Source of the DNA: Desulfovibrio sp. OH1186_COT-070
GTDB taxonomy: Bacteria > Desulfobacterota > Desulfovibrionia > Desulfovibrionales > Desulfovibrionaceae
Length of the DNA stretch: 44,553 nucleotides
Direction of reading: 5' to 3'
NCBI RefSeq assembly: GCF_003860215.1
Contig: NZ_RQYH01000016.1
Location: 1-44,553, forward strand
The first letter of the stretch is position 1, and each line of letters opens with the position of its first letter. Of the stretch, positions 30,428-39,154 are shown in pieces. The notes beneath the pieces are model-generated. The model saw nothing but the letters and a program-made list of their open reading frames with translations, was not told where the DNA came from and ran no database searches. Position numbers and translations under genes: made by a program.

Positions 30428-31468
30428 CTATTTCCCAAACGGACAGACCGGATACCGGCAGTCCGCGCATTGGGCACAAAAGCCGCCGTGCCCGAGGGAC
30501 GCAATATCCGCAACGGTCACGTCAAGACCGGCCAACAGTCGGGGCACGATGAGGTCAAAAATGCTGGTCTTGTGGTACATGACGCAACCCGGCAAGCCCA
30601 GCACCGGCACACGGCCCGCAGCGCCATCGGCATGGGCCAGAAGAAACATGGCACCGGGATAGACAGGCGCTCCGTAGCAGACGATTTTTGCCCCGGCCTG
30701 GCGTATGGCAAGGGGGGTACGGTCATCAGGATCCACCGATACCCCGCCCGTGACAACCACCATATCCGCACCACGGGACAAAAAATCCCGGATGGCGTCC
30801 GCTGTCATGGCCGCCTCATCGCTGGTGATGGTTTGCCCCATCACCGTACAGCCAAGAGCGGCGAACTTCGCACGCAACACTGGCCCGAAGGCATCCTTGA
30901 TGCGCCCGCTGTATACCTCGCTGCCGGTGGTGACCATACCCACCTTCGCCGGGCGCAGGGGCAGCACTTCGATGATCGGCTCCGCAACCAGTGCTTCCAG
31001 CGCCCGCAGTCTGGCATCCTCAATGAGCAGGGGAACCACGCGGGCTCCGGCCACAGAACGCCCTTTGGTCACATATTGCAGGCTGTGCAGAGTGGCGACA
31101 GTAATTTCGCCCAAGTTGTTGATGGCGGCCAGCTGGCGCGCTTCTACCCGCAGCAGGCCATCACAGGAGGCCACAAGGTCAATGCGGCCTTCTTTGGGGG
31201 ATGTTTTTTTCAGGTTGCGTCCGGCAATGGCGGCAATGATCCGCTCTGCAGCGGCATCCTCATGCACCATTCCGGGTTGGGGTTCAAAAACGTACAGATG
31301 CTCCTTGCCCACGCGCAGGAGAACTTCGATATCTTCTTCCCGCACCACATGGCCCTTGCGAAAAACCGGTCCCTTGCCCTCGCCCGGAACAATGCGCGTG
31401 ATGTCGTGGCACAATACCGTTCCCACCGCCTCACGCACGGGAACGGTTTCCATACATGGCTTCTGCAT
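30428..31468 (-). CDS. MoeA/CinA-type molybdopterin-binding protein with a cysteine tail
   Basis: The 346-residue protein has an N-terminal region (METVPVREAVGTVLCHDITRI) like the start of MoeA, then a MoCF domain with MVTTGSEVYSGR, VVVTGGVSVDPDDRTP and GAPVYPGAMFLLA. VLGLPGCVMYHKTSIFD follows. It ends in a tail CAQCADCRYPVCPFG that could bind zinc or an iron-sulfur cluster. MoeA proteins insert molybdenum into adenylated molybdopterin; this version is shorter than MoeA (about 400) and has altered middle domains, so it may load a special cofactor form. ATG 31468 has GGAG upstream. It is the first gene of the eleven-gene run and lies behind a long leader. Confidence 0.88.
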   Translation of the reverse strand: MQKPCMETVPVREAVGTVLCHDITRIVPGEGKGPVFRKGHVVREEDIEVLLRVGKEHLYVFEPQPGMVHEDAAAERIIAAIAGRNLKKTSPKEGRIDLVASCDGLLRVEARQLAAINNLGEITVATLHSLQYVTKGRSVAGARVVPLLIEDARLRALEALVAEPIIEVLPLRPAKVGMVTTGSEVYSGRIKDAFGPVLRAKFAALGCTVMGQTITSDEAAMTADAIRDFLSRGADMVVVTGGVSVDPDDRTPLAIRQAGAKIVCYGAPVYPGAMFLLAHADGAAGRVPVLGLPGCVMYHKTSIFDLIVPRLLAGLDVTVADIASLGHGGFCAQCADCRYPVCPFGK

Positions 31469-31700
31469 GTTTTCTCCGGCACTGTTGCTTGCCCCGCCCG
31501 TGTCGAAAAAGACGCGGACAGGGGGGAAATCACCCTTGCAAAATTTCCACCGCAAACACACAATCCCGCCTCGCGGCGTTCTTTCCTGTTTTGATGCTGG
31601 CGCACCGTTCCTCGAAGAAAGCCGCTCTATCCCGCTTGACCGCCCCAAGCAAAACCACCTTGAAACCGGAGGTCAGCAACAAGGGACGGATAGTTTTTTG
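31469..31700 (-). other. Long structured 5' leader of the Mop run
   Basis: About 230 untranslated bases lie between the probable promoter (near 31721-31747) and the first gene. On the minus strand they hold several hairpins. The clearest is a 7-bp stem with one wobble (plus 31498-31504 with 31511-31517, loop GAAAAA), about 30 bases before the start codon; its flanking G- and C-runs can extend it. An open frame passes through but gives no family-like protein. Candidate cis-acting RNA; I could not match it to the molybdenum-cofactor riboswitch consensus by eye. Confidence 0.4.
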
Positions 31701-31707
31701 GGGATAA

Positions 31708-31747
31708 TCATGATATACGAATTATCGTGATGACAGTATCCTGTCAA
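31708..31747 (-). promoter_or_regulatory. Adjacent palindromes overlapping a promoter-like sequence
   Basis: TCATGATA (31708-31715) and TATCGTGA (31723-31730) form an 8-bp inverted repeat with one mismatch. Immediately next, TGACAG (31731-31736) and CTGTCA (31741-31746) form a perfect one. On the minus strand TTGACA (plus 31742-31747) and GATAAT (plus 31721-31726) are 15 bases apart, a short but usable spacer. Each palindrome would cover one promoter element. This looks like the operator region of the Mop run; the regulator is unknown. Confidence 0.5.
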
Positions 31748-31987
31748 TATCCGTTTCCCGAAATTTCCGGCAGCACGCCGCAGCCCGCCTCTTGCCAAAG
31801 GGATTTGACAGGCAGCTTTTTTCCGGAGTATGGGAAACAGGAAAAGGCATTCCCCGGAAACGGGCGGAAGATGCGGCGCAAGGCGTCCGCAGGCCGCCGG
31901 TGCGAGATTTCCTGGGGTCAGAATCGCGGGCGCGATTCGTCCGGCATGTGTCCGGACAGCCTCTCAACATGCAACAAAGGATTGACC

Positions 31988-32758
31988 GTGAAACATATCC
32001 TCCGTTTTTTCCTGCCGCTTGCCGTGGCCTTTTGCCTGACGCTGGCTCCGCCCATGAATGTAGACGTTATGGCCGCAAGCACTTCCTCCAAAGAAAAAGC
32101 CGGAAAAAAATCTTCTTCCGCGCAGTCCCACAAGAGCAAAGCCACTTCCCAAAAGGCAAAATCCGAAAAAAAATCCCTGTCCGAAAACCGGAAAGACAGG
32201 AGCAAAAAAGCCACAAGCCACTCCGGCAAAAAGAAAAAATCTGCTACCGGTGACAGCAATCGTGACCTCTGGCTCAAGCGCGCCCAAGACAGTGAGATCA
32301 TGACCGGCATCGCCTCCTGGTACGGAGAAAAGGCTCATGGCGGCCCCACGGCCAGCGGCATCCATTACGACATGTATACCTTCACCGCCGCGCACCGCAC
32401 CTTGCCCATGGGAACCATTGTTCGCGTTACTGACCAGGAAAATGGCAAGAGCGTCATGGTCTGTGTGACCGACCGCGGCCCCTACATCAACGGCCGCATC
32501 ATTGATCTCTCCTATGCGGCGGCCCGGCAGCTTGACCTCGCCGACAGCCGGGGCATCGGCAAGGTGGCCCTGGAAGTCGTCAGCGATGCCGAAGGCACCC
32601 CCCTCAGGGAAGATCAGGCATATTTTGTACGGTATACAACAGAACGCCGCAGTGAAAAGGTCGGCCCCTTCCGTGCTTTTGTGGATGCCGCCGCCATGCA
32701 CGAAGCACTGCGGCAGGCCCACCCCGAAGCAGAGGTGGTGCTGGACAGCTCGCGCTGA
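31988..32758 (+). CDS. rlpA: RlpA-like double-psi beta-barrel cell-envelope protein
   Basis: The 256-residue precursor has a signal peptide (about 1-30, with AFCLTLAPP in its core). A Lys/Ser-rich linker follows (about 30-90), then an RlpA domain: GIASWYGEKAHGGPTASG, YTFTAAHRTLPMGTIVRVT, CVTDRGPYINGRIIDLSYAAARQL. RlpA proteins bind denuded peptidoglycan and some are lytic transglycosylases; the catalytic-type Asp in TDRGP and the preceding His in AAHRTLP are present. There is no SPOR domain and no lipobox, so it is soluble in the periplasm or bound to the wall through the basic linker. The start is GTG 31988, with AAAGGA upstream. It is divergent from the Mop run and monocistronic. Confidence 0.88.
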   Translation: MKHILRFFLPLAVAFCLTLAPPMNVDVMAASTSSKEKAGKKSSSAQSHKSKATSQKAKSEKKSLSENRKDRSKKATSHSGKKKKSATGDSNRDLWLKRAQDSEIMTGIASWYGEKAHGGPTASGIHYDMYTFTAAHRTLPMGTIVRVTDQENGKSVMVCVTDRGPYINGRIIDLSYAAARQLDLADSRGIGKVALEVVSDAEGTPLREDQAYFVRYTTERRSEKVGPFRAFVDAAAMHEALRQAHPEAEVVLDSSR

Positions 32759-32772
32759 ATCCGGACTTTTTC

Positions 32773-32813
32773 CAACACAAAAACCCCGACAATGTGTCGG
32801 GGTTTTTGTGTTG
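32773..32813. terminator. Perfect bidirectional terminator between rlpA and leuB
   Basis: A 19-bp perfect stem (32773-32791 with 32795-32813) has a 3-nt loop, a G+C core and A-rich/T-rich outer arms, so a U-tract forms in either direction. It lies between convergent genes. Confidence 0.9.
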
Positions 32814-32920
32814 AGATGCAGAAAAAACAAGCTGCAAGTCGTTCACACGGGCGTCTTTCCTCCTTGCTGCTGGGACAGCCCGAAGGACATTACGGCAAGC
32901 AAGAGTCTCAAGCCTGCTGT

Positions 32921-34000
32921 TCAACTGAGCAGGCGTTCCACCACTCTGGCCCCCATTTCCTTGCAGCCCACGGCCTTCATGCCCGGCTCCATAATATCCT
33001 GCGTGCGGAAACCGTCAGCCAAGGTTTTGCGCACGGCTGTTTCCACTGCTTCAGCCTCCTGCGGCAAATCGCAGCCAAGACGCAACAGCATGGCCCCCGA
33101 AAGGATGGTCGCCAGCGGATTGGCCTTGTCCTGCCCGGCCAGATCGGGAGCGGAACCGTGGATAGGTTCAAAGAGTCCCGGCGCACTGGCTCCCAGGGAG
33201 GCAGACGGCAGCATACCCAGAGACCCTGTGATGACAGCCGCCTCATCGGACAAAATATCGCCGAAGATATTGCCTGTCAGAATGACGTCAAACTGCGCAG
33301 GATCACGCACAAGCTGCATGGCTGCATTGTCCACATACATGTGGCTCAGCTCCACATCCGCATAGTCGCGGTGTACCTCAAGAACCACTTCTTTCCAGAG
33401 GCGGGAGGCTTCGAGAACATTGCTCTTTTCCACGGAACACACCTTGCGGCGACGTTTGCGGGCCGTCTCAAAGGCCACCCAGGCAATGCGCCTGACTTCT
33501 TCCTCGGTGTAGATCATGGTATTGTAGCCAGTGCGCAGACCGTTGCGCACTTCCACTCCGCGCGGCTCGCCAAAATACACGTCGCCGGTCAGTTCGCGCA
33601 CCACAACCAGATCCAGGCCCCTGACCGCAATGTCCGACCGCAGGAGGCAGGCTCCGGCCAGTTCAGGAAAAAGCATGGCCGGGCGCAGATTGGCAAACAA
33701 CCCCAACTCCTTGCGGATGCGCAGCAGGCCCTTTTCCGGCCGTTGCTCCGGCGGCAGGGAGTCCCAGCGGGGGCCTCCCACAGCGGCCAGAAAAACAGCG
33801 TCTGCCTGACGGCAGGTACGCAGGGTTTCCTCGGGCAGGGGATCCCCCACAGCGTCAATGGCAGCCCCGCCCACAAGCGCGCTTTCAAAGCGGAACTCGT
33901 GGCCGAATTTTTTTGCCACGGCCTCAAGCACCGCCACGGCCTGCGCCAGAATTTCCGGCCCGATGCCGTCACCGGGCAACAGGCAGATGGTCTTGTTCAT
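32921..34000 (-). CDS. leuB: 3-isopropylmalate dehydrogenase
   Basis: The 359-residue NAD-dependent enzyme oxidatively decarboxylates 3-isopropylmalate in leucine synthesis. Family marks are [11 protein letters not shown] at the N-terminus, [20 protein letters not shown], the catalytic-region [32 protein letters not shown] and [14 protein letters not shown]. Length is standard. AAGGA precedes ATG 34000, 26 bases after leuD. It is the last gene of the psd-pssA-leu run and ends at the shared bidirectional terminator. Confidence 0.98.
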   Translation of the reverse strand: MNKTICLLPGDGIGPEILAQAVAVLEAVAKKFGHEFRFESALVGGAAIDAVGDPLPEETLRTCRQADAVFLAAVGGPRWDSLPPEQRPEKGLLRIRKELGLFANLRPAMLFPELAGACLLRSDIAVRGLDLVVVRELTGDVYFGEPRGVEVRNGLRTGYNTMIYTEEEVRRIAWVAFETARKRRRKVCSVEKSNVLEASRLWKEVVLEVHRDYADVELSHMYVDNAAMQLVRDPAQFDVILTGNIFGDILSDEAAVITGSLGMLPSASLGASAPGLFEPIHGSAPDLAGQDKANPLATILSGAMLLRLGCDLPQEAEAVETAVRKTLADGFRTQDIMEPGMKAVGCKEMGARVVERLLS

Positions 34001-34026
34001 CAGAATATCCTTGTTGTGTTTGCTGC

Positions 34027-34530
34027 TTACGCTCCCTGTGCCGCCAGACGCTCCCTGACATACCCTACCAGACCGCCCTTTGCCAAAATCGCGGCCATGG
34101 AGGCAGGCAAAGGCGGGCAGACAATTTCTCCACCCCTGGTCGCATTGCGCACCACGCCCTGATCAGCATCAATTTCCAGCCGGTCGCCGTCAAAAATCAT
34201 ATCCACCTGGTCGCCCACTTCCATGAGCAGCAGGCCCATGTTGAAGGCATTGCGGTAAAAGATGCGCGCAAAACTGTGCCCCACAACCACGGGCATGCCC
34301 GCGCCGAGAATGGCCAGGGGCGCGTGCTCGCGCGAGGAACCGCAACCGAAGTTGCGCCCCGCCACCAGAATATCGCCTGCGGACACCCGGCTGACCCAGT
34401 GGGGATCAAGCCCGGCCATACAATGTTCGCCCAGTTTCCCGGCATCTGCCGTAACCAGAAAACGCGCAGGAATGATGGCGTCTGTATCAATATGCTCGCC
34501 CACCTTGTGGGCTTTGCCTGTATACTGCAT
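34027..34530 (-). CDS. leuD: 3-isopropylmalate dehydratase small subunit
   Basis: The 167-residue swivel-domain subunit of isopropylmalate isomerase shows [17 protein letters not shown], the phosphate/carboxylate-binding [14 protein letters not shown], and [18 protein letters not shown]. The short (about 165-residue) form pairs with the LeuC2-type large subunit upstream. The start is ATG 34530 with GAGGA upstream. The 63-base gap to leuC has no terminator. Confidence 0.97.
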   Translation of the reverse strand: MQYTGKAHKVGEHIDTDAIIPARFLVTADAGKLGEHCMAGLDPHWVSRVSAGDILVAGRNFGCGSSREHAPLAILGAGMPVVVGHSFARIFYRNAFNMGLLLMEVGDQVDMIFDGDRLEIDADQGVVRNATRGGEIVCPPLPASMAAILAKGGLVGYVRERLAAQGA

Positions 34531-34593
34531 CTTGCTATCCTCAAAAGCTTTTGGAAAGTTTGCGCCCGAAGCCGCGCAGCCGCACCCGGCAGG

Positions 34594-35853
34594 CTACAGC
34601 TGATCCGGCCCGGCCACGCAACCGGCCACAGCCGATGCCGCAGCCACAACCGGACTTGCCAGATAGACCTCGGACTCCAGGCTGCCCATGCGCCCCCGGA
34701 AGTTGCGGTTGGTGGTGGCCACGGCACGCTCGCCGTCGCCCAGAATGCCCGTATGCCCCCCCAGGCAGGGGCCACAGGTGCACGTCCCTACAATGCAGCC
34801 CGCTTCCATGAAAATTTCCAGCAGCCCCTCCCGGAGACATTGCTTCCAGACAGCAGGCGTGGACGGCAGGACAATGCAGCGCAGATGTTTGGCCACCTTG
34901 CGTCCGCGCAGAATGGCCGCGGCATCGCGCATATCGCTGATGCGCCCGTTGGTGCAGGAGCCGATGACCACCTGCTGCACAGCCACATCGCGCACCGCGG
35001 AAACCGGCTTCACGTTGGAAGGCAAGTGGGGACAGGCCACCACCGGTTCCTTGCCGCTGACATCCAGTTCCACCACACGGTCATACTGTGCATCAGGATC
35101 CGCAGCCAGCGGAGCAGCAGGGGATCGCCCCTTCGCCGTACAATACGCATTGGTCGCCTCGTCCACAGGGAAAAGCCCCACTTTGCCCCCTGCCTCAATG
35201 GCCATATTGGCCATGCACAGCCGCCCTTCCACATCCAGAGCCTCCATGACAGGCCCCCCGAATTCCAGGGCCTTGTAGAGGGCACCGTCCACGCCGATCT
35301 CCCCGATGAGCATGAGCATGATGTCCTTGGCGCGCAGCCACACAGACGGCGTGCCTTTGACAATGACGCGGATGGTTGGCGGCGTTTTGAGCCAGGTTTC
35401 TCCCAATGCCATGGCTGCGGCAATGTCTGTGGAACCCATGCCTGTGGCAAAGGCTCCGATGCCTCCGTAGGTGCAGGTGTGACTGTCCGCGCCGATGACA
35501 AGATCCCCCGGCCCCACCAGGCCGAGTTCGGGCAAAAGGGTGTGCTCCACACCACAATCACCACCCTCGTAGTAGTGTGTGATCCCCTGCTCCCGGGCAA
35601 AGGCACGGCTGATCAGAACCTGATTGGCGGAGTCAATGTCCTTTTGGGGAGTAAAATGATCCATGACCAGGGCGATTTTGTCCTTGTCAAAAACTTTCTG
35701 CGCGCCCATGCCGCGAAAAGATTTGATGGCAAGAGGTCCTGTGATGTCGTTGGCCAGCACCAGAGAAACACGGCAACGGACAATCTGTCCGTCCTGGGTT
35801 ATGGCTTCATCGGTATGGGCTTGCAAAATTTTCTGCGCAAGCGTCTGTGGCAT
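34594..35853 (-). CDS. leuC: 3-isopropylmalate dehydratase large subunit
   Basis: The 419-residue aconitase-family protein holds the [4Fe-4S] cluster that isomerises 2- to 3-isopropylmalate. Ligand cysteines lie in VVIGSCTNGR and in CIVGTCTCGPCLGG; GADSHTCTYGGIGAFATGMG is the substrate-site segment. Its length matches the short archaeal/deltaproteobacterial LeuC form rather than the 470-residue E. coli form. ATG 35853 was chosen for AGGAG upstream; an in-frame extension lacks conserved residues. Confidence 0.97.
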   Translation of the reverse strand: MPQTLAQKILQAHTDEAITQDGQIVRCRVSLVLANDITGPLAIKSFRGMGAQKVFDKDKIALVMDHFTPQKDIDSANQVLISRAFAREQGITHYYEGGDCGVEHTLLPELGLVGPGDLVIGADSHTCTYGGIGAFATGMGSTDIAAAMALGETWLKTPPTIRVIVKGTPSVWLRAKDIMLMLIGEIGVDGALYKALEFGGPVMEALDVEGRLCMANMAIEAGGKVGLFPVDEATNAYCTAKGRSPAAPLAADPDAQYDRVVELDVSGKEPVVACPHLPSNVKPVSAVRDVAVQQVVIGSCTNGRISDMRDAAAILRGRKVAKHLRCIVLPSTPAVWKQCLREGLLEIFMEAGCIVGTCTCGPCLGGHTGILGDGERAVATTNRNFRGRMGSLESEVYLASPVVAAASAVAGCVAGPDQL

Positions 35854-35928
35854 GGGAAACTCCTGTTCTGCGGCGCAGAGGCCGCGTTCTTCAATGCTGC
35901 GTCGCAAAAAGCGCACAGGCTGCGCATA

Positions 35929-37476
35929 TCAGTTCAACTGACAGTGCAGACGGGGACCTTCTTCTTCCTTGGCAAAAAGATGGTTCAGCGCGTTGACGTA
36001 GGCTCTGGCGCTGGCCACAAAAATATCCGGATGGGCTCCACGCCCGAGAGCATAGACATTGCCTTCACGCAGCCGTACGCTCACCTCGCCCTGGGCATCA
36101 GTGCCGCCGGTGATGGCGTTGATGGCGTACTGCTCCAACTCCGGCTCACGGCCAACAATATCGGCAATGACATTGAACAGGGCATCCACCGGCCCCACGC
36201 CGAATCCAGCCCCGCTGCGCTCCACGCCGTCCACATCCATGATCACCGCTGCGGTGGGCGGGACCCCGCCCGTATCGGAACTCTGGATACTCACATGGCG
36301 CAGCCGGATACGGTCCGGCATGCGGTAAATTTCTTCCTGCACCAGCGCCATGAGGTCATCGTCGTGCAGGGTCTTTTTGCGGTCGGCCAGCTTCTTGACC
36401 GCCTCAAAAAGAAGATTGAGCTGTTCTTCATCCAGTTTGTAGCCCAGGCTCTCGAACTTGTTGCGCACGGCATTGCGCCCCGAATGCTTGCCAATGACCA
36501 GGCTGCTCTCGGTGCGGCCCACGGACTCCGGAGTCATGATTTCGTAAGTTTCCCGGTGCTTGAGCATACCGTCCTGATGGATGCCCGACTCGTGGGCAAA
36601 AGCGTTGACACCCACAATGGCCTTGTTGTGGGGGATGGGCTGGCCGATGGTCATGGAGAGCAGGCGACACGAGGGATACAACTGCTCGGTAACGATATTG
36701 TGCTCCAGACCGAAATGGTCATGCCGCACCCGCAGACTCATGACCACCTCTTCAAGAGCGGCATTGCCCGCACGCTCCCCAATGCCGCCCAGAGTGACCT
36801 CGGCCTGGCGCACCCCCACCCGGAAAGCCGCCAGCGTATTGGCCACCGCCAGTCCCAGATCGTTATGGCAGTGCACGCTGAACACGGCCTTGTCGCTGTT
36901 GGGCGTATTTGTGATCACATATGCGATGCGGGCCGCAAATTCTTCCGGCACGGCGTAACCCACGGTATCGGGCAGGTTGATGGTTGTGGCCCCGGCCTTG
37001 ATGGCCGCTTCCACCACGCGGCAGACAAAATCACCCTCGGAGCGGGAAAAATCTTCACAAGAAAATTCCACATTGTCCGTAAGGGCGGCACAGCGCCTGA
37101 CTCCGGTCACGGCCATAGCCAGGACCTCATCGGGGGATTTACGCAGCTTGTGACGCATGTGCAGGGGAGAAGTGGACACAAAAACGTGCAGGCGGGGATT
37201 TTTGGCCCCCCTGATGGCCTCCCAGCAGCGGTCGATATCTGCGGGAGTGCAGCGCGCGAGTCCGGCCACCTGAATATTGTTCGCCTGTTCGGCAATGCGG
37301 CGCACAGCCTCAAAATCTCCGGGACTGGAAGCGGGAAAGCCGGCTTCCATGATATCCACGCCAAGCACTTCAAGCTGGTGGGCCAGACGGAGCTTTTCCT
37401 GCAGATTCATGGTTGCGCCGGGCGACTGCTCGCCGTCACGCAAAGTGGTGTCAAAAAAATAGACGCGGTTTTTCAT
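35929..37476 (-). CDS. leuA: 2-isopropylmalate synthase
   Basis: The 515-residue protein condenses acetyl-CoA with 2-oxoisovalerate, the first step of leucine synthesis. The catalytic barrel has FDTTLRDGEQSPG, FVSTSPLHMRHKL and NLPDTVGYAVPEEF. The metal-binding FSVHCHNDLGLAVAN and NAFAHESGIHQDGMLK follow. The C-terminal regulatory domain (about 390-515) is present, so leucine feedback inhibition is expected. GGGAG precedes ATG 37476. The 109 bases upstream are strongly structured and may carry expression control of the leu genes. Confidence 0.98.
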   Translation of the reverse strand: MKNRVYFFDTTLRDGEQSPGATMNLQEKLRLAHQLEVLGVDIMEAGFPASSPGDFEAVRRIAEQANNIQVAGLARCTPADIDRCWEAIRGAKNPRLHVFVSTSPLHMRHKLRKSPDEVLAMAVTGVRRCAALTDNVEFSCEDFSRSEGDFVCRVVEAAIKAGATTINLPDTVGYAVPEEFAARIAYVITNTPNSDKAVFSVHCHNDLGLAVANTLAAFRVGVRQAEVTLGGIGERAGNAALEEVVMSLRVRHDHFGLEHNIVTEQLYPSCRLLSMTIGQPIPHNKAIVGVNAFAHESGIHQDGMLKHRETYEIMTPESVGRTESSLVIGKHSGRNAVRNKFESLGYKLDEEQLNLLFEAVKKLADRKKTLHDDDLMALVQEEIYRMPDRIRLRHVSIQSSDTGGVPPTAAVIMDVDGVERSGAGFGVGPVDALFNVIADIVGREPELEQYAINAITGGTDAQGEVSVRLREGNVYALGRGAHPDIFVASARAYVNALNHLFAKEEEGPRLHCQLN

Positions 37477-37516
37477 GGCATACTCCCTGACGGGCAAAGG
37501 GTGAAGGTTCTTTGCA

Positions 37517-37578
37517 TAACGGCCGCCGTAAAGAGCGGCTGTCCGGGGGAGTCCGCCCCTGGGGGCGGCGTGCCGTTA
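37517..37578 (-). promoter_or_regulatory. Structured region between pssA and leuA
   Basis: CCGCCCC (37553-37559) pairs with GGGGCGG (37562-37568) around a 2-base loop. TAACGGC (37517-37523) pairs with GCCGTTA (37572-37578) and encloses the first stem. There is no T-run and no leucine-rich leader peptide, so classical attenuation is unlikely. It could be an mRNA-processing or translation-control element. Confidence 0.35.
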
Positions 37579-37585
37579 CGCAGCC

Positions 37586-38347
37586 TCATTCGCTCTGGGG
37601 CGATAGGGCGCGTAGCAGTTGACGATTGCGACGGGGCAGGATGACAAAGGTGTAGGCCAGACCGCCCGCAATATAGGCGGCACAGAGCACAAAACCCATG
37701 AAGCGCGGCGCGGAGATCACCGTGCCGAGCACAAGAAGAAAGGCAAGCATGACACGGATGGGATGGGCATGGAAAAAATCATATTCCTTGAAGGAAAAGT
37801 AGCGCACCTTGCTGACCATCAGCACGCCGACACTCACCGTCAGGGCAAGCGTCATGTAGGGCAGCAGGGAGTGCAGGCTTTCGGCAAAAAGTGAGGCAAA
37901 AAAAACAAAGCACACCACAGTGCAGCCTCCGGCCGGAATGGGAAGGCCGATAAAAAAACGCTTACCGGCAGCACTGGTGCTCACATTGAAACGCGCCAAG
38001 CGCAAGGCTCCGCACGCGGCATAGGCAAAGGCCGCGGCAACGCCCACCCGGCCAAGGGCAGACAACTGCCACTGCCAGGCCAGCATGGCTGGCGCGATGC
38101 CAAACGCCACCAGATCCGAAAGAGAGTCGTACTGCACGCCGAACTCGCTGGTGGTGTTGGTCATGCGGGCGACCTTGCCGTCCAGACCGTCCATGATGGC
38201 AGAAACCAGGATGGCCAGACAGGCAGGCTCATACTGGCCCTGCACAGCCCAGGTTATGGACAGAAAACCAAGAAACATGCTCAACGTGGTGATCATGTTG
38301 GGCAGCAGATAGATGCTGCGACGCGGTTTTTTGCTTTCCTGAGTCAT
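37586..38347 (-). CDS. pssA: CDP-diacylglycerol-serine O-phosphatidyltransferase
   Basis: The 253-residue integral membrane enzyme makes phosphatidylserine from CDP-DAG and serine. The CDP-alcohol phosphotransferase motif is complete: DGLDGKVARM, then EFGVQYDSLSDLVAFG, giving the DGx2ARx8Gx3Dx3D spacing. Several hydrophobic helices flank it. The start was taken at ATG 38347, which directly precedes the conserved RRSIYLLPNMITTLSMF; only a weak AGG is nearby. psd lies 58 bases upstream, so the two steps to phosphatidylethanolamine are cotranscribed. Confidence 0.95.
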   Translation of the reverse strand: MTQESKKPRRSIYLLPNMITTLSMFLGFLSITWAVQGQYEPACLAILVSAIMDGLDGKVARMTNTTSEFGVQYDSLSDLVAFGIAPAMLAWQWQLSALGRVGVAAAFAYAACGALRLARFNVSTSAAGKRFFIGLPIPAGGCTVVCFVFFASLFAESLHSLLPYMTLALTVSVGVLMVSKVRYFSFKEYDFFHAHPIRVMLAFLLVLGTVISAPRFMGFVLCAAYIAGGLAYTFVILPRRNRQLLRALSPQSE

Positions 38348-38405
38348 ACCTGGGCAAAGGCCTCTGCGCCGGGAGATTCCGGAGTCATGGGCAAGGGCAA
38401 TACGG

Positions 38406-39047
38406 CTATTCCGGACGGGCCACAATGCTCTGCCCGGCAAAGACCTGCTGCCCGATGCGGGCCACAGCACCATAGCCCTGCGGCAGGTAAAGGTCAACCC
38501 GCGAGCCAAAGCGGATCATGCCGTACCGCTGGCCCCGATCCAGACTGTCGCCCGGCTCCACCCGGCAGACAATACGACGGGCCACAAGCCCGGCGATCTG
38601 CACCATGCTCCACAACTTGCCCTTGTCGTCGCGCAGGCTGTAGGCGCAACGCTCGTTGTCGGTGGAAGCCTTGTCCCAGGCGGCATTGACAAAGGCTCCG
38701 GGAAAATAGCGGATATCCTCCACGCGTGCGGCCACAGGAGAACGGTTCACATGCACGCTGAAGACATTCATGAAAATGCTTATGCACAAAAGGGATTCGC
38801 CGCTGAAAGGATCCGGCCGCCGCTCGATGCGGATGACCTTGCCGTCGGCGGGGCTGACGGCCACATCCGGATCGCCGGGCACAACGCGTTCGGGATCGCG
38901 AAAAAAGTGCGCGCTGAACCAGCACAAGGCCAGAAAAACCACTGCCAGAAGCCAGCAGCCAATGCAGGCGAAAACAAGGGCGGAAAGGCCCGTCAGACCG
39001 ATGCAGGGCCAGCCTTCGGGAGTAATGCCGCAGTGTGCGGGACGCAT
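38406..39047 (-). CDS. psd: Phosphatidylserine decarboxylase (short form)
   Basis: The 213-residue pyruvoyl enzyme converts phosphatidylserine to phosphatidylethanolamine. It shows two N-terminal hydrophobic stretches, [42 protein letters not shown] and the self-cleavage site [10 protein letters not shown] (Gly-Ser), which generates the pyruvoyl group. The length matches the short PSD-A form. ATG 39047 was chosen over 39065 because GGAGG lies 5 bases upstream. It is the first gene of the psd-pssA-leuACDB run. Confidence 0.95.
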   Translation of the reverse strand: MRPAHCGITPEGWPCIGLTGLSALVFACIGCWLLAVVFLALCWFSAHFFRDPERVVPGDPDVAVSPADGKVIRIERRPDPFSGESLLCISIFMNVFSVHVNRSPVAARVEDIRYFPGAFVNAAWDKASTDNERCAYSLRDDKGKLWSMVQIAGLVARRIVCRVEPGDSLDRGQRYGMIRFGSRVDLYLPQGYGAVARIGQQVFAGQSIVARPE

Positions 39048-39154
39048 ATAGCCTCCGAAAAACATTCTTCAAAAATATATGTTACCCGACTCCGCCACCT
39101 TCCACAAGGAAAAAACGCCTTGCCGGGCAGGCCGGACATAGCTATACAAAAAGC

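Noticed and set aside
31469-31715. Molybdenum-cofactor riboswitch
   Set aside because: Context suits it, but I could not find the conserved core by eye. It is kept only as an unclassified structured leader.
31727-31987. In-frame upstream extension of rlpA
   Set aside because: The frame is open, but the signal peptide and ribosome binding site point to GTG 31988, and the extension covers the probable operator.
33913-37644. Open frame of 1243 codons on the plus strand
   Set aside because: It is antisense to leuB, leuD, leuC and leuA, which have full family signatures. Its product is His/Gly-rich without domains, typical of a mirror frame in GC-rich genes.
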